A DNA stretch of 64,000 nucleotides. It comes from an uncultured Bacteroidales bacterium. GTDB taxonomy: Bacteria; Bacteroidota; Bacteroidia; Bacteroidales; Paludibacteraceae. A program made the position numbers and the translations under genes. Of this stretch, positions 36,645-45,700 are shown piece after piece (positions within the stretch are counted from its first letter, which is position 1; each line of letters begins with the position of its first letter). The stretch spans positions 1-64,000 of the forward strand of contig CAIWCC010000099.1 in assembly GCA_903911085.1 (NCBI GenBank). Direction: 5' to 3'. The notes beneath the pieces were generated by a model that was given only the letters and a program-made list of their open reading frames with translations, had not been told where the DNA came from and did no database searches.

Positions 36645-38150
36645 TTATGACTTAATTATACTCCTACTTGTGAGTCTTCCGTCTAAGGTTAAATTTACGA
36701 TGTAAATATCGCTGGGTAAATCAACCAGATTAATATTTAAAAGAAACGAGTCAGATATTTCCATTTTTTTTATTTCGGTTCCTAATGAGTTAAAAATTTC
36801 AACTTTTATCTGATTGTATTTTTTATTTAATGAAATGTTGCAAACATCTTTAACCGGAACAGGATAAATAGTTAATAAGTTATTGTCGGACTCTACATTT
36901 TTAACTTCGCTTGTTCCAATATTCCGAACCAATCTCACATAATTATAAATTCGTATGGCATCGCCTTGCGGTCCAAAACCTGTTGGAAAACTTGCCGGAT
37001 CACCCGTTTTTGGGTCACTACGCTGAGCACCGGCACCGTGCACATCAACCCAACCACCATAAACACTCATGTAGCCCATTGCTCTTCCAAACGAAACATA
37101 ACAAGCATCTGTTCCATCAGAGGGAGTTTGCGAGCAAAAAGTGGTACTGCTCATATAATAAGGGTAATCTGTAACACCAGCCTCGTTGGTGATTTTTGTA
37201 CAATTAAACAGAGGATTTATTGCTGCAGAATTAGTTGTTGCCGGCGAACGGCTATAATCAATCAAAGCTTGCAGTTCTTTGACATCAGGTAATCGCCAAT
37301 CTGAATAACCCGCATAACTGAAATCTTCGGCATAAACCAAGGCATCTTTCCAAAGTATTGGTGCTCCATTGTCATTTTGCATCCACATAAGTCCGGTAGC
37401 ATTGTCGGTGATAGTTCCATTGCCATTGTCTGCAAAACTGTTTTTGCCATAATCAATATTGCCACGCACATACTGCACATAATACTTTTTAAGGTTGTTT
37501 GCCGGATACCCCTTGATTCGTCCGTCAGCAAAATTAACCCCAAACATAGTGGATTGCCCACCCATAGTTGTAGAAACGTATATGGACGAAGTTGCATATT
37601 GCGCATCTATCAATCGTTCGTTGGAAGTTCCTCCATGACTACCTGAATTTATATCGCCATATCCAAAGTTAAAGTAACTGGTATTAATAAATGGGACTGC
37701 AGTTCCTTGGGTAGTTGCTGTTGGATTTGCCTCTGCTCCGTAATACATAATTAAGGAGTATTGCTCTTTAATGGTTGGTAGTCGCCAGTCTGTGTATCCA
37801 CCAGTTCTACATTAAGATGTTCCTGCCAGTGCAGTTGCATACGTCGATTTGTCGTAATAATTGATAGTGCCATCGTTGTTTTTGTCGATTGTTTTTTCCC
37901 ACATTAACCCACTAACGTTATCATTAATAGTGCCATTGCCATTGTCGGTGTACGAAGGCGTATTTCCGGGATGATTGGTGTTTTGACCGTAAAAAGCTTG
38001 ACCTTGAGTAGGTAAACTTATAATTCCGGTGGTGTTATAGGAATTTGTTTGACCTGTACCCACAATTTTGTAGGTCTGTCCGTAAACCGTCACAATTTGT
38101 GACATTAATATTGTAATGACAATAAAGCTGTTAATTACTATACGTTTCAT
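36645..38150 (-). pseudogene. DUF1566 (Lcl C-terminal-like) protein gene interrupted by an in-frame TAA
   Basis: Two segments, 38150-37812 (signal peptide plus first DUF1566 part) and 37748-36645 (second DUF1566 part plus T9SS CTD), lie in the same frame. They are joined by 21 sense codons after a single TAA at 37814-37812. The joined text around the stop reads ATALAGTS, stop, CRTGGYTDWRLPTIKEQYSL, which is continuous DUF1566 sequence; a Ser or Leu codon is expected at the stop. Without it the protein would be about 501 aa with two DUF1566 units (NGNGTI.DN.(S/T)GLMW and DWRLP both occur twice). It starts inside the metallophosphoesterase stop codon (ATGA overlap). It is either a recent nonsense mutation, a sequencing error or a read-through gene. 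Function unknown. Confidence 0.85.
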
Positions 38151-39385
38151 AAGCTATTATTTCTAATGATTAATTTTTTAATTGAATTATTGTTCTGAAC
38201 AATATAAACACCATTCTGAAATGTTGATGTATCAATAGATTGATTATCAACGATTATATCTTTCCATACCAAAACCCCAAGTTGATTAAAAATACTTGTA
38301 TTGCCATAAAATCCCGAAAGCGTAATTGAGTTTGACGCAGGATTTGGAAAAATTTGCGGATTTTTCTGAACCATATTATCAATACCTGTTAAAGCGTTTG
38401 CACTGTATTGCACTACGCTTGGTGAATCAATGTATTCATATTTCGAAGTTGTGGTATTCCAGTTCCGCTTTTTCCAGGTAATGGTCACGTTAAGATCTTT
38501 CATCTCCTCTCCACTTATTTCAACCAATGCATAACCAAATTCCATTTCGTGGTATAATCTTTTGAGAGTAAAGGGACTGTTAATGCCATTATAGTTGCTG
38601 TATTGCGACATTAACCAACCGCCACCTGTGCCAACCAAATATTGGATTACATCATTATTCGCATTTCCATCGCCGTCATCTACATTGGCCACATCCAAAA
38701 AATGGTCGTGCCCACAGAAATAGACCTTCACACCTGCATGCGAAAGACTTTGCCAGAATGTATTTCGTGCTGAAACAGAGTCATCAAGGCAGTCAGCATG
38801 AAATATTTTAAAGGCAGATTCGTGTCCAAAAACAAAAACATGAGGTTGTTTTCGGGCTGCAAGTTGTTGATCAAGCCACGTTTGATTTACTTTATGGATA
38901 TTTTTATAATCATCAAGACCTATAAACAATGCATTCTTATGGGTAAATGAATACGTGAAATTTTCTTCGCCCGATGGGCCGTTTTGTGGAAGTGCGTATA
39001 AACTTGAAAATACATTGTTCCATGCCAGCATACTGCTTTTAGCATCATTTTCATGATTGCCGTATATTGGATAAATACCTATACCCTTATCATACAGAGG
39101 TTTTAGCAATGACTGCCAATGTTCAAATTGGATTTGAAGTTTTGCACTTGAACAAGCCAGACCACCTTCGGCAATATCACCCGGAACTAAAAGACATTCG
39201 ATATTATCTGCCAGCATAAAAGGAACCATCTCTGCAATAGTATCTGACGACCCAACATGCGTATCGCCAACAACTGCAAAACGCCATTTGGTTTGTCCAT
39301 TTGTCGCAAAATTTACAGCAATAATAATTACAAAAGTATACATGTATTTTGCAATTTCACTGCACATTGAATTGGGTTTTATCAT
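38147..39385 (-). CDS. Calcineurin-like metallophosphoesterase with T9SS CTD
   Basis: 412 aa. The N-terminal hydrophobic stretch (about 13-30) acts as a signal peptide, with M1 or M7 as start. The metallophosphoesterase metal ligands are in order: VVGDTH (D41, H43), PGD (D70), GNHE (N110, H111), FGHES and CGHDH. The end (IFPNPASNSITLSG onward) is a T9SS CTD, so it is secreted. The substrate may be a phosphate or sulfate ester, or a nucleotide, released outside the cell; the sequence does not say. It is followed by the broken DUF1566 gene with a 4-base overlap. The 170-bp gap upstream shows no operator copy. Confidence 0.88.
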   Translation of the reverse strand: MIKPNSMCSEIAKYMYTFVIIIAVNFATNGQTKWRFAVVGDTHVGSSDTIAEMVPFMLADNIECLLVPGDIAEGGLACSSAKLQIQFEHWQSLLKPLYDKGIGIYPIYGNHENDAKSSMLAWNNVFSSLYALPQNGPSGEENFTYSFTHKNALFIGLDDYKNIHKVNQTWLDQQLAARKQPHVFVFGHESAFKIFHADCLDDSVSARNTFWQSLSHAGVKVYFCGHDHFLDVANVDDGDGNANNDVIQYLVGTGGGWLMSQYSNYNGINSPFTLKRLYHEMEFGYALVEISGEEMKDLNVTITWKKRNWNTTTSKYEYIDSPSVVQYSANALTGIDNMVQKNPQIFPNPASNSITLSGFYGNTSIFNQLGVLVWKDIIVDNQSIDTSTFQNGVYIVQNNNSIKKLIIRNNSL

Positions 39386-39555
39386 GGGTTAAAAATTTAT
39401 TTATTTTGTTGCTTTTTAATTTTCAGGTTGTATTTACATAAACTTATGACGTTAAAACAACTATTTTGTTTAAATCAAAATAAATAAATTCAGTAGAAAC
39501 TGTAATTCTATAAATGAAAGTGGTAATTCATTTTATGATAATTTAAATTCAATGC

Positions 39556-41055
39556 TTATTCTTCTGATTTATTCCTTGTTTCAGTTCCAACAGACAACGG
39601 ATTTGCCGAACTGCCTTTAAGTGCTTTCAAGCCAAGTTCCTGACGAATTTTTGCGTCTTCAAACTTTGGTTCGTTATTTTTTTCGCAATATTCAATTAGT
39701 TTCTTTGTCAAACTGGCTTTGATTTTTAAATAGGACGATTTGTTGTAATAATTAATAAGTTCATCCGGGTCAACCTGTTTATCAAAAAGCCATGGCTCAT
39801 CACCCGTTTTTGTTGAGAAAACCAATTTATAACGATCGGTTGTAACACTTAACCAACCGGTATTAAGGCCTGTTGAACGCGAAAAAACACAGTTTCTGCC
39901 TTTTGCAGCTTTATTTCCCTTCAAAAGTGGAACTATAGAAATACCATCAACTTTAGGCATATTATTTAGCCCGCATAATTCGGCTAAAGTTGGAAATACA
40001 TCTATATTTGAAACAGCCTCGTTTACCACTTTCTGGGCTGGAAGTAGTTTAGGAGCGTATATTATGAATGGCACTTTCATGGATGCATCCAACGGAATAC
40101 TTTTGTCAACACGTCCGTGTTCTCCAGCCATATCACCATGATCGGATGTAAAAATTATTATTGTGTTTTCCAATAATCCATTGGTTTTTAATGTGCTGAT
40201 TAATTTTCCGATATTATCATCTATACATTTTACCATTCCCCAATAGTTGCGATAATCATCTTGAGTAAGGTTGACATTACCACTTGCCCAACCTGGATAT
40301 AAACTCATGTCTTTAGCAGCTGTGGGTGGTTTTTGAAAGTTGAAGTCTTTGAACAAATTATAGTATGGTTGTGACACTACATTGGCACTGTGTGGATCGG
40401 GTATGCTGAGGAAAAACAAAAAAGGCTTCGCTTTTTGACTCACAATGAATTCCTGAGCTTTACTTGTCAGGTAATCAGTCATAAAATCGTAGCCTGGTTC
40501 AAGGGTCGATTCTTTTTTTACCAGCAAAGGATTCCCTCCGTTGATATTTTCTTTAATCGATTTATAATGACCTCTGTTGAACATGTATTTGTTTGAATTC
40601 CAGCCATAATTGGGCATAGGAGTCCAACCCGGTTTGGCTTCACCGCTCAAATGCCATTTGCCTGCGTAACCTGTTTCATACCCATTTTCCGCAAAAAGTT
40701 GAGGCAAGGTTTTCAACGAAGTATTTAACGCAATATCGTTGGTAATACAATTCGTTTTTTGCGGATACAAACCTGTCATAAAACTGGCACGTGAAGGCGT
40801 ACTCACAGGAGTTGACACATAACAATTATTCATTATTACGCCATTGTCCGACAAAAATTTGATATTCGGAGTAGTTAACGGCACATTATTTCCCCACGGA
40901 TGACGTTGAGCTTCGCCCATCAAAGGCAGGTAAGATTCCAATGTGCGGAAATTATGCTCGTCAGTATAAATAATTAGTACATTAGGCTTATTTACAGCTG
41001 CTTGTGAAATTCCACTTGCCACTAATGCAAGCGATAGAAGTGTTGATTTTTTCAT
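39556..41055 (-). CDS. Sulfatase, S1 type, serine-dependent
   Basis: 499 aa, signal peptide MKKSTLLSLALVASGISQA. Blocks: LIIYTDEHNFRTL (metal site), active-site S85-T-P-S-R followed by ASFMTG, YAGKWHLSG, and FTSDHGDMAGEHG. The TDEHN and DHGD(M)AGEHG blocks resemble those of S1 sulfatases related to choline or heparan sulfatases, but this does not assign a substrate. It lies 11 bp after the beta-helix gene at 41067-42761 and probably shares its transcript. Confidence 0.94.
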   Translation of the reverse strand: MKKSTLLSLALVASGISQAAVNKPNVLIIYTDEHNFRTLESYLPLMGEAQRHPWGNNVPLTTPNIKFLSDNGVIMNNCYVSTPVSTPSRASFMTGLYPQKTNCITNDIALNTSLKTLPQLFAENGYETGYAGKWHLSGEAKPGWTPMPNYGWNSNKYMFNRGHYKSIKENINGGNPLLVKKESTLEPGYDFMTDYLTSKAQEFIVSQKAKPFLFFLSIPDPHSANVVSQPYYNLFKDFNFQKPPTAAKDMSLYPGWASGNVNLTQDDYRNYWGMVKCIDDNIGKLISTLKTNGLLENTIIIFTSDHGDMAGEHGRVDKSIPLDASMKVPFIIYAPKLLPAQKVVNEAVSNIDVFPTLAELCGLNNMPKVDGISIVPLLKGNKAAKGRNCVFSRSTGLNTGWLSVTTDRYKLVFSTKTGDEPWLFDKQVDPDELINYYNKSSYLKIKASLTKKLIEYCEKNNEPKFEDAKIRQELGLKALKGSSANPLSVGTETRNKSEE

Positions 41056-41066
41056 CGCTCTATGGT

Positions 41067-42761
41067 CTATTTTGTAATTTCTATCGCTCCCATATCGGGT
41101 TTACCTGTAATTTTATTACCCAGAATGTCTCTTTCAACTTTTAATCCCAGGACCAATCCAATTGAATCGCCCGGAATTTTAGGAATTTCAATGCCTTTGT
41201 CTTTAATCAAATCAATGTTGGTTGGAATATAATCAGTCAACTTTAATCCGCCGGCATTTACAAAACCCGGATTGCCATATACAGGACTATTGTCTTTAAT
41301 CAGAATTGACGTTGGCCAGTTGTTTTCATTCAAATATAAATTATTTTCAAAAAATACGTCTTTTACTGCCACTTTCCCTTTTTTATCAGGTACATACTGG
41401 TCGCCTTGAACTTCGCTACTATTACCTTCGATTACAAAAATATTGTTGGTTACGCAAATGCCAGCTGATGTGCGAGCAACGGCAACTTTAGCAACAATTT
41501 CTTTTTTTACATAGATGGTATTATTGTAAAAATAACTATTGAAAGGTCCTTTAGGTCCATTGGAGCAATAGCCACTCAACCAGAAAATTTTGCCTTCCTG
41601 AAACGCACCATCTACTTTTTTCACCCGCCAACCATCGTTTATGCTAACATTGTAGCGATAAGCACAGTTATAATTATTCCCTAAAATCTCGCAAAAACCA
41701 CCCGCATTGTTTACGCTGAGGTTGTATTGCATAATCACATTATTGCAGTTAAAATCTATATGAGCTCCGGCAGAATCGCCTGGACCTTTTGCATTCAAAA
41801 ACTGGTTTTTTTCAATCACCACGTCCGATGTACTCCAGGTCCACAGACCACTACCGCGCGCCCAATTACGGGTATCGTTGGCACTTCCGGAACCATTCAC
41901 CACGTTATTTCTGACAATACCTTTGTAAACTCCCGACATTTGCATACCAGGGCCGCCAACGTTTGAAACTTTTGAATCAGATATTTCAATATTTTCAATC
42001 CCTTTTATTCTGGCTGTCAGTTTTATTCCGGTATGGCTAGTATTGCTTATCTCACAATTTTTAACGCTAATATCTTTCAATAATCCATCTTTTGTGTTAT
42101 TTATAAATCTAATTCCCCAACCGTAACGTTGGGTTCCGTTGGCAGTATTTGTTTCATTTTTATCGCGTATAAATCCAGGATTCTCGTAAAAAATATCTTT
42201 CACTGTTACTCCGGTAATGCCCACATGTTCGTATAAGCCAGATTTAGTGGCTTGTACCAAAATACCGCAGCGCATATCTCTGTCTTTATCACTTTCGTTT
42301 ATCATTCCGCCACCATTTGCCTGAATTACAAGGTTCTTTATTTCCACAAAACTGCAATTTTCAACCAACACACCTGCATAAAAACCTTTTGCATCAATCA
42401 ATGCACGATTTTTATTTTCATTAGTAACGTAACTGCTTATTACAATTGGTTGATTCAGAGTGCCTCTGATGTCATTTAAAAATAGTGAGCCATAGAAAGT
42501 GTTGCCAGCAGCCAACAAAATTGAATCGCCAGGATTTAATTTCAATTCAGAAACTTTATTTAAATCTTTAAACGGTTTATTTAATGAACCTTGATTTTTG
42601 TTATTTCCAAAGTCTGAATTGAAATAATACGATTTGGATGCTTTAATGCTTTTTTTTTGTACTGCCAAAGTTGGGAATAAAAGTGAAACTGAAAAAATCA
42701 GAGTAAAGAAGTACTTTAATGATAATGCTGACTTTTGGAATGAACTTTTGTGTGTCTTCAT
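41067..42761 (-). CDS. Right-handed beta-helix protein without CTD
   Basis: 564 aa with a signal peptide (core YFFTLIFSVSLLFPTLA). It is a paralogue of the proteins at 3659-5494 and 42817-45318. The same landmarks are present: SYYFNSDFGNN opening, TSHTGIKL, GGPGMQM, RGSGLWTWS, GAHIDFNCNNVIMQYN, GGFCEILGNN, GWRVKKVDGAFQEG, and the ending GKPDMGAIEITK. It stops there, without the C-terminal T9SS domain of its two relatives, and so is expected to remain in the periplasm. Candidate acidic residues are in the GDSAGAHIDFN block. It is flanked by a sulfatase and the longest paralogue. A polysaccharide lyase or beta-helix glycosidase role is possible but unproven. Confidence 0.82.
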   Translation of the reverse strand: MKTHKSSFQKSALSLKYFFTLIFSVSLLFPTLAVQKKSIKASKSYYFNSDFGNNKNQGSLNKPFKDLNKVSELKLNPGDSILLAAGNTFYGSLFLNDIRGTLNQPIVISSYVTNENKNRALIDAKGFYAGVLVENCSFVEIKNLVIQANGGGMINESDKDRDMRCGILVQATKSGLYEHVGITGVTVKDIFYENPGFIRDKNETNTANGTQRYGWGIRFINNTKDGLLKDISVKNCEISNTSHTGIKLTARIKGIENIEISDSKVSNVGGPGMQMSGVYKGIVRNNVVNGSGSANDTRNWARGSGLWTWSTSDVVIEKNQFLNAKGPGDSAGAHIDFNCNNVIMQYNLSVNNAGGFCEILGNNYNCAYRYNVSINDGWRVKKVDGAFQEGKIFWLSGYCSNGPKGPFNSYFYNNTIYVKKEIVAKVAVARTSAGICVTNNIFVIEGNSSEVQGDQYVPDKKGKVAVKDVFFENNLYLNENNWPTSILIKDNSPVYGNPGFVNAGGLKLTDYIPTNIDLIKDKGIEIPKIPGDSIGLVLGLKVERDILGNKITGKPDMGAIEITK

Positions 42762-42816
42762 GTTTTTTTTGAGTTTATTTTGAGAAGAAATTTATACTGA
42801 ATTGATTGCCATTATT

Positions 42817-45318
42817 TTAATCAACTATCGCCTTATGAACTTCATTGTTCACCTTCACTATATAAATGCCTTTTGGGCAAAATACTGTCGTAGAATTTGT
42901 GAATTGTTTTGATTGAAAAATTATTCCAGAAATGTTATAAAGTGTGATGGTAGATTGACCTTCGTTTTCAATACTTAAACCTCCATTGATGGATGAAACT
43001 GATGATTTGTCGTCATTTAAACGAGCGATTGCACTCACTGGGGTTATGGCGATAGCTCCCATATCCAATACATCGCCAATTGGATTTCCCAGAATGTCAG
43101 CGTTTACTTTCAGCCCAATTTTCAAACCAATGGCATCGCCTGGAAGATATGGAATGGCAATACCTTTGCCTTTCACTAAGCTCAAATTATGCGGAATATA
43201 GTCCTCTATTTTCATACCGCCAGCATTGGCAAAACTTGCATTGCCATAAATTGGTGCAGCATCTTCAATTTTTTCAGCTCCTGGCCAGTTTGTTGTTTTC
43301 AGGAAAATATTGTTTTTGAAAAATACATCACCGTCATCTGTTTTTACACGTGTGGAAGTACTCGTTTGATCGCCCAATACGGACGCAGAATTTCCCAAAA
43401 TATGAAATATGTTATTGGCTATCAGTACACCATTTGCAGTGCTTTCCAACGAATATTTTGAAACCATGGTAGATTTTACATAAATGGTATTGTTGTAAAT
43501 GTAGGTGTTATATGGTCCAATTCCATCAGCTGGTCCAACATATCCGCTCAACCATAATGTTTTACCTTCCTGAAACGCACCATTGACCCCTTTTACACGC
43601 CAACCATCGTTCACACTCACATTGTAACGATAGCAGCAATTGCGATTATTGCCCAAAATCTCAACAAATCCTCCTGCATTATTGGCCGAAAAATTATATT
43701 GCATCACCACATTTGTGCAATTATAATCGATGTGCGAACCAGCAGTGTCGCCTGGTCCATTGGCATTTGTAAAGCTATTATGTTCAATCAACACATCGTA
43801 AACTCCCCATGTCCAAAGTCCACTTCCTCTGTGCCACATACGTGTATCGTTGCTCGAACCGGAATTGTCAACCGAATTGTACGCAAATCGTGCATATCTA
43901 GTAATGCCAGTCTGAATGCCTGGACCGCCAACATGACTGATTGTATTGTTTAAAACTTCGATACTGTCAATAAAATTTCCGCTACCTCCGTTTATTTTTA
44001 GTCCAGTATGACCAACATTGGTAATATAGCAGTTTTTTACGGAGATATTTTTAAGAGTCGCATTTGCAGTTTGATTGTAAAATCTTATTCCATAGCCATT
44101 TGCATCTGTTTCTCCAGCCCCTGTTGCATCATAGCCAGGGTCATAAAAAAACACATCGCTGATAGTGAGATTTGATAGATGAATTTCACGATTGTCGCCA
44201 ATTTTTGTGGTACGAACCAATACACCGCATCTAATTTTTTTGTCGGCCAAAGATGGAATCACAAAGCCACCACCGTTGGCAGTTAATTTTAATTTGCTTA
44301 CATTGATATAACTACAATCTTCTAGTTGTAAGGCGCTTAAATATGATGCTCCATTGATAGTTGCAGGCTGAGTTTCTGATGGTAATCCATCCCAATATGA
44401 AGAAATGGTTATTGGTTCTGCTTTTGTGCCCTTCACGCCTGACAGAGCTACTGTGCCATTAAAATTGGTTCCCGCTTTAAAAAGAATTTGAGTGCCGGGA
44501 ATAAACATTGAAGACTGGATATCATTAATGTCTTTTCTAGGGGCTTGTGGCGAATCGCCTTTATTGGTATTATTTCCGTTCAAAGGATCAATGTAATATA
44601 GTTTTTGAGTTGGCTGCTCGGTTTGTTTTGGAACCACATCTCCCCAAAATTCTATCCAATCAATAAAAATTGAATTATTACCATCAACTGCACCCGAGAA
44701 TTCAAATGTCAGGTTTACAGGTTGTGTAAAAGAATAATCCAGACTTGCATTCCAGGCTTTACCAGTGAAAGTATTGGTTGTTACATTGGCAAAAGTGGTG
44801 GAAGTTAGTGAATAACCATAAGCTCCTCCAGTATTACAAAAAGGAAATCCAAGCGTAAAAGGTTGCATCGAATTTAATGTTGAAACATTCAAGTCCGGTC
44901 GCAATGCGCAACGTAAGCCTATGCTTTTAGTTATAGTTGAACCAATTACTGTTTTATAGCGAATAACAGCCTTACTTATAGTCACTTTCTTTCCTTCAAC
45001 AGGTGTAACGGTTATGTAATGAAAACGATTGTTGATATACAATAATCCGCTATCGGCTTTGGCGCCTGAAGGTGTAAATTTAATACAATCAGCACTTTCA
45101 CTTGTTACTAATGAATTTGCAACCGAAGCAGTTGAATAGTTAATTGAATTGAACTCACTACCAAAAGTCACACCGGCAAAATTTGTAGTAGGTACATAAC
45201 TTTGACTCGAAAATGCTCCTGAAACCTTATTGAAATCGTAACGTGCCAAAAGATTTTGTGAATTTCCGTTGAATGAAATAAGAGAAAGATATATAAGAAA
45301 AAATATGTATTTATTCAT
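42817..45318 (-). CDS. Beta-helix protein with N-terminal beta-sandwich domain and T9SS CTD
   Basis: 833 aa, signal peptide ending at SFNGNSQ. Residues of about 21-232 are a beta-sandwich (ARYDFNKVSG start, FIDWIEFWGDV end) that looks like a binding or choice-of-anchor domain. The beta-helix follows (about 240-750: YIDPLNGNNTN, RGSGLWTWG, GSHIDYNCTNVVMQYN, GWRVKGVNGAFQEG), then a CTD. The helix part is closer to the 3659-5494 protein than to the 41067-42761 one. It appears to be a surface or released version with an added binding module. Upstream is a repeat-rich region (45332-45652), so its promoter could not be located. Confidence 0.82.
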   Translation of the reverse strand: MNKYIFFLIYLSLISFNGNSQNLLARYDFNKVSGAFSSQSYVPTTNFAGVTFGSEFNSINYSTASVANSLVTSESADCIKFTPSGAKADSGLLYINNRFHYITVTPVEGKKVTISKAVIRYKTVIGSTITKSIGLRCALRPDLNVSTLNSMQPFTLGFPFCNTGGAYGYSLTSTTFANVTTNTFTGKAWNASLDYSFTQPVNLTFEFSGAVDGNNSIFIDWIEFWGDVVPKQTEQPTQKLYYIDPLNGNNTNKGDSPQAPRKDINDIQSSMFIPGTQILFKAGTNFNGTVALSGVKGTKAEPITISSYWDGLPSETQPATINGASYLSALQLEDCSYINVSKLKLTANGGGFVIPSLADKKIRCGVLVRTTKIGDNREIHLSNLTISDVFFYDPGYDATGAGETDANGYGIRFYNQTANATLKNISVKNCYITNVGHTGLKINGGSGNFIDSIEVLNNTISHVGGPGIQTGITRYARFAYNSVDNSGSSNDTRMWHRGSGLWTWGVYDVLIEHNSFTNANGPGDTAGSHIDYNCTNVVMQYNFSANNAGGFVEILGNNRNCCYRYNVSVNDGWRVKGVNGAFQEGKTLWLSGYVGPADGIGPYNTYIYNNTIYVKSTMVSKYSLESTANGVLIANNIFHILGNSASVLGDQTSTSTRVKTDDGDVFFKNNIFLKTTNWPGAEKIEDAAPIYGNASFANAGGMKIEDYIPHNLSLVKGKGIAIPYLPGDAIGLKIGLKVNADILGNPIGDVLDMGAIAITPVSAIARLNDDKSSVSSINGGLSIENEGQSTITLYNISGIIFQSKQFTNSTTVFCPKGIYIVKVNNEVHKAIVD

Positions 45319-45331
45319 TTTAAAATTGATG

Positions 45332-45652
45332 TATGAGTATTCTTATGAATACCTAAATGAATTTTATGTGATTTGTAACACCAGAGGTGTTGACTTTGCA
45401 TAACCCCCAGTGAAACTGGGGGGTAATGAATAAGAAAATTAAGAACCCCGATAGGGGTTGACCATAAATGAACAAATGCGCTTATTCTAATGGTCAACTC
45501 CTCTGGAGTTGGTTCAAGTATTTTATCTCAGCCCCCCAGATAAATCTGGGGGTTATGCATAGTTAACTCTTACAGAGTTAGTTGTACTTGTTTCAAAATC
45601 ATTATATTGAAAATGCTTTACGTTATTTAATATAATTAAACGAATACTCATA
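45332..45652. repeat. Interspersed mosaic repeat (BIME/REP-like) bounded by 11-bp inverted repeats
   Basis: Fills the 382-bp gene-free stretch between the beta-helix and sulfatase genes. TATGAGTATTC (45332-45342) is repeated in inverse at 45642-45652. Between them are six small hairpins: 45377-45391 (AACACC/GGTGTT), 45404-45422 (CCCCCAGT/ACTGGGGG), 45444-45459 (AACCCC/GGGGTT), 45495-45511 (CAACTCC/GGAGTTG), 45533-45552 (CCCCCAGAT/ATCTGGGGG) and 45564-45580 (TAACTC/GAGTTA). The left and right halves mirror each other (TGCATAACCCCCAG against CTGGGGGTTATGCA; GGTTGACCAT against ATGGTCAACTCC). Such G/C-rich palindromes in an AT-rich genome are typical of REP elements mobilised by RAYT-type transposases. 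Confidence 0.7.
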
Positions 45653-45700
45653 ATTTATTATTTAAAGTGCTTGAAAATATTAAGTTATAGGCGCTGTCAA

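Noticed and set aside
36645-37748. Independent gene starting at ATG 37748
   Set aside because: This ATG lies in the middle of a DUF1566 domain; the missing N-terminal part, with signal peptide, is found in the same frame upstream of a single TAA.
45377-45580. CRISPR array
   Set aside because: The hairpins differ from each other in sequence, are unevenly spaced, and no cas genes are present; the mirrored layout fits an interspersed mosaic repeat.
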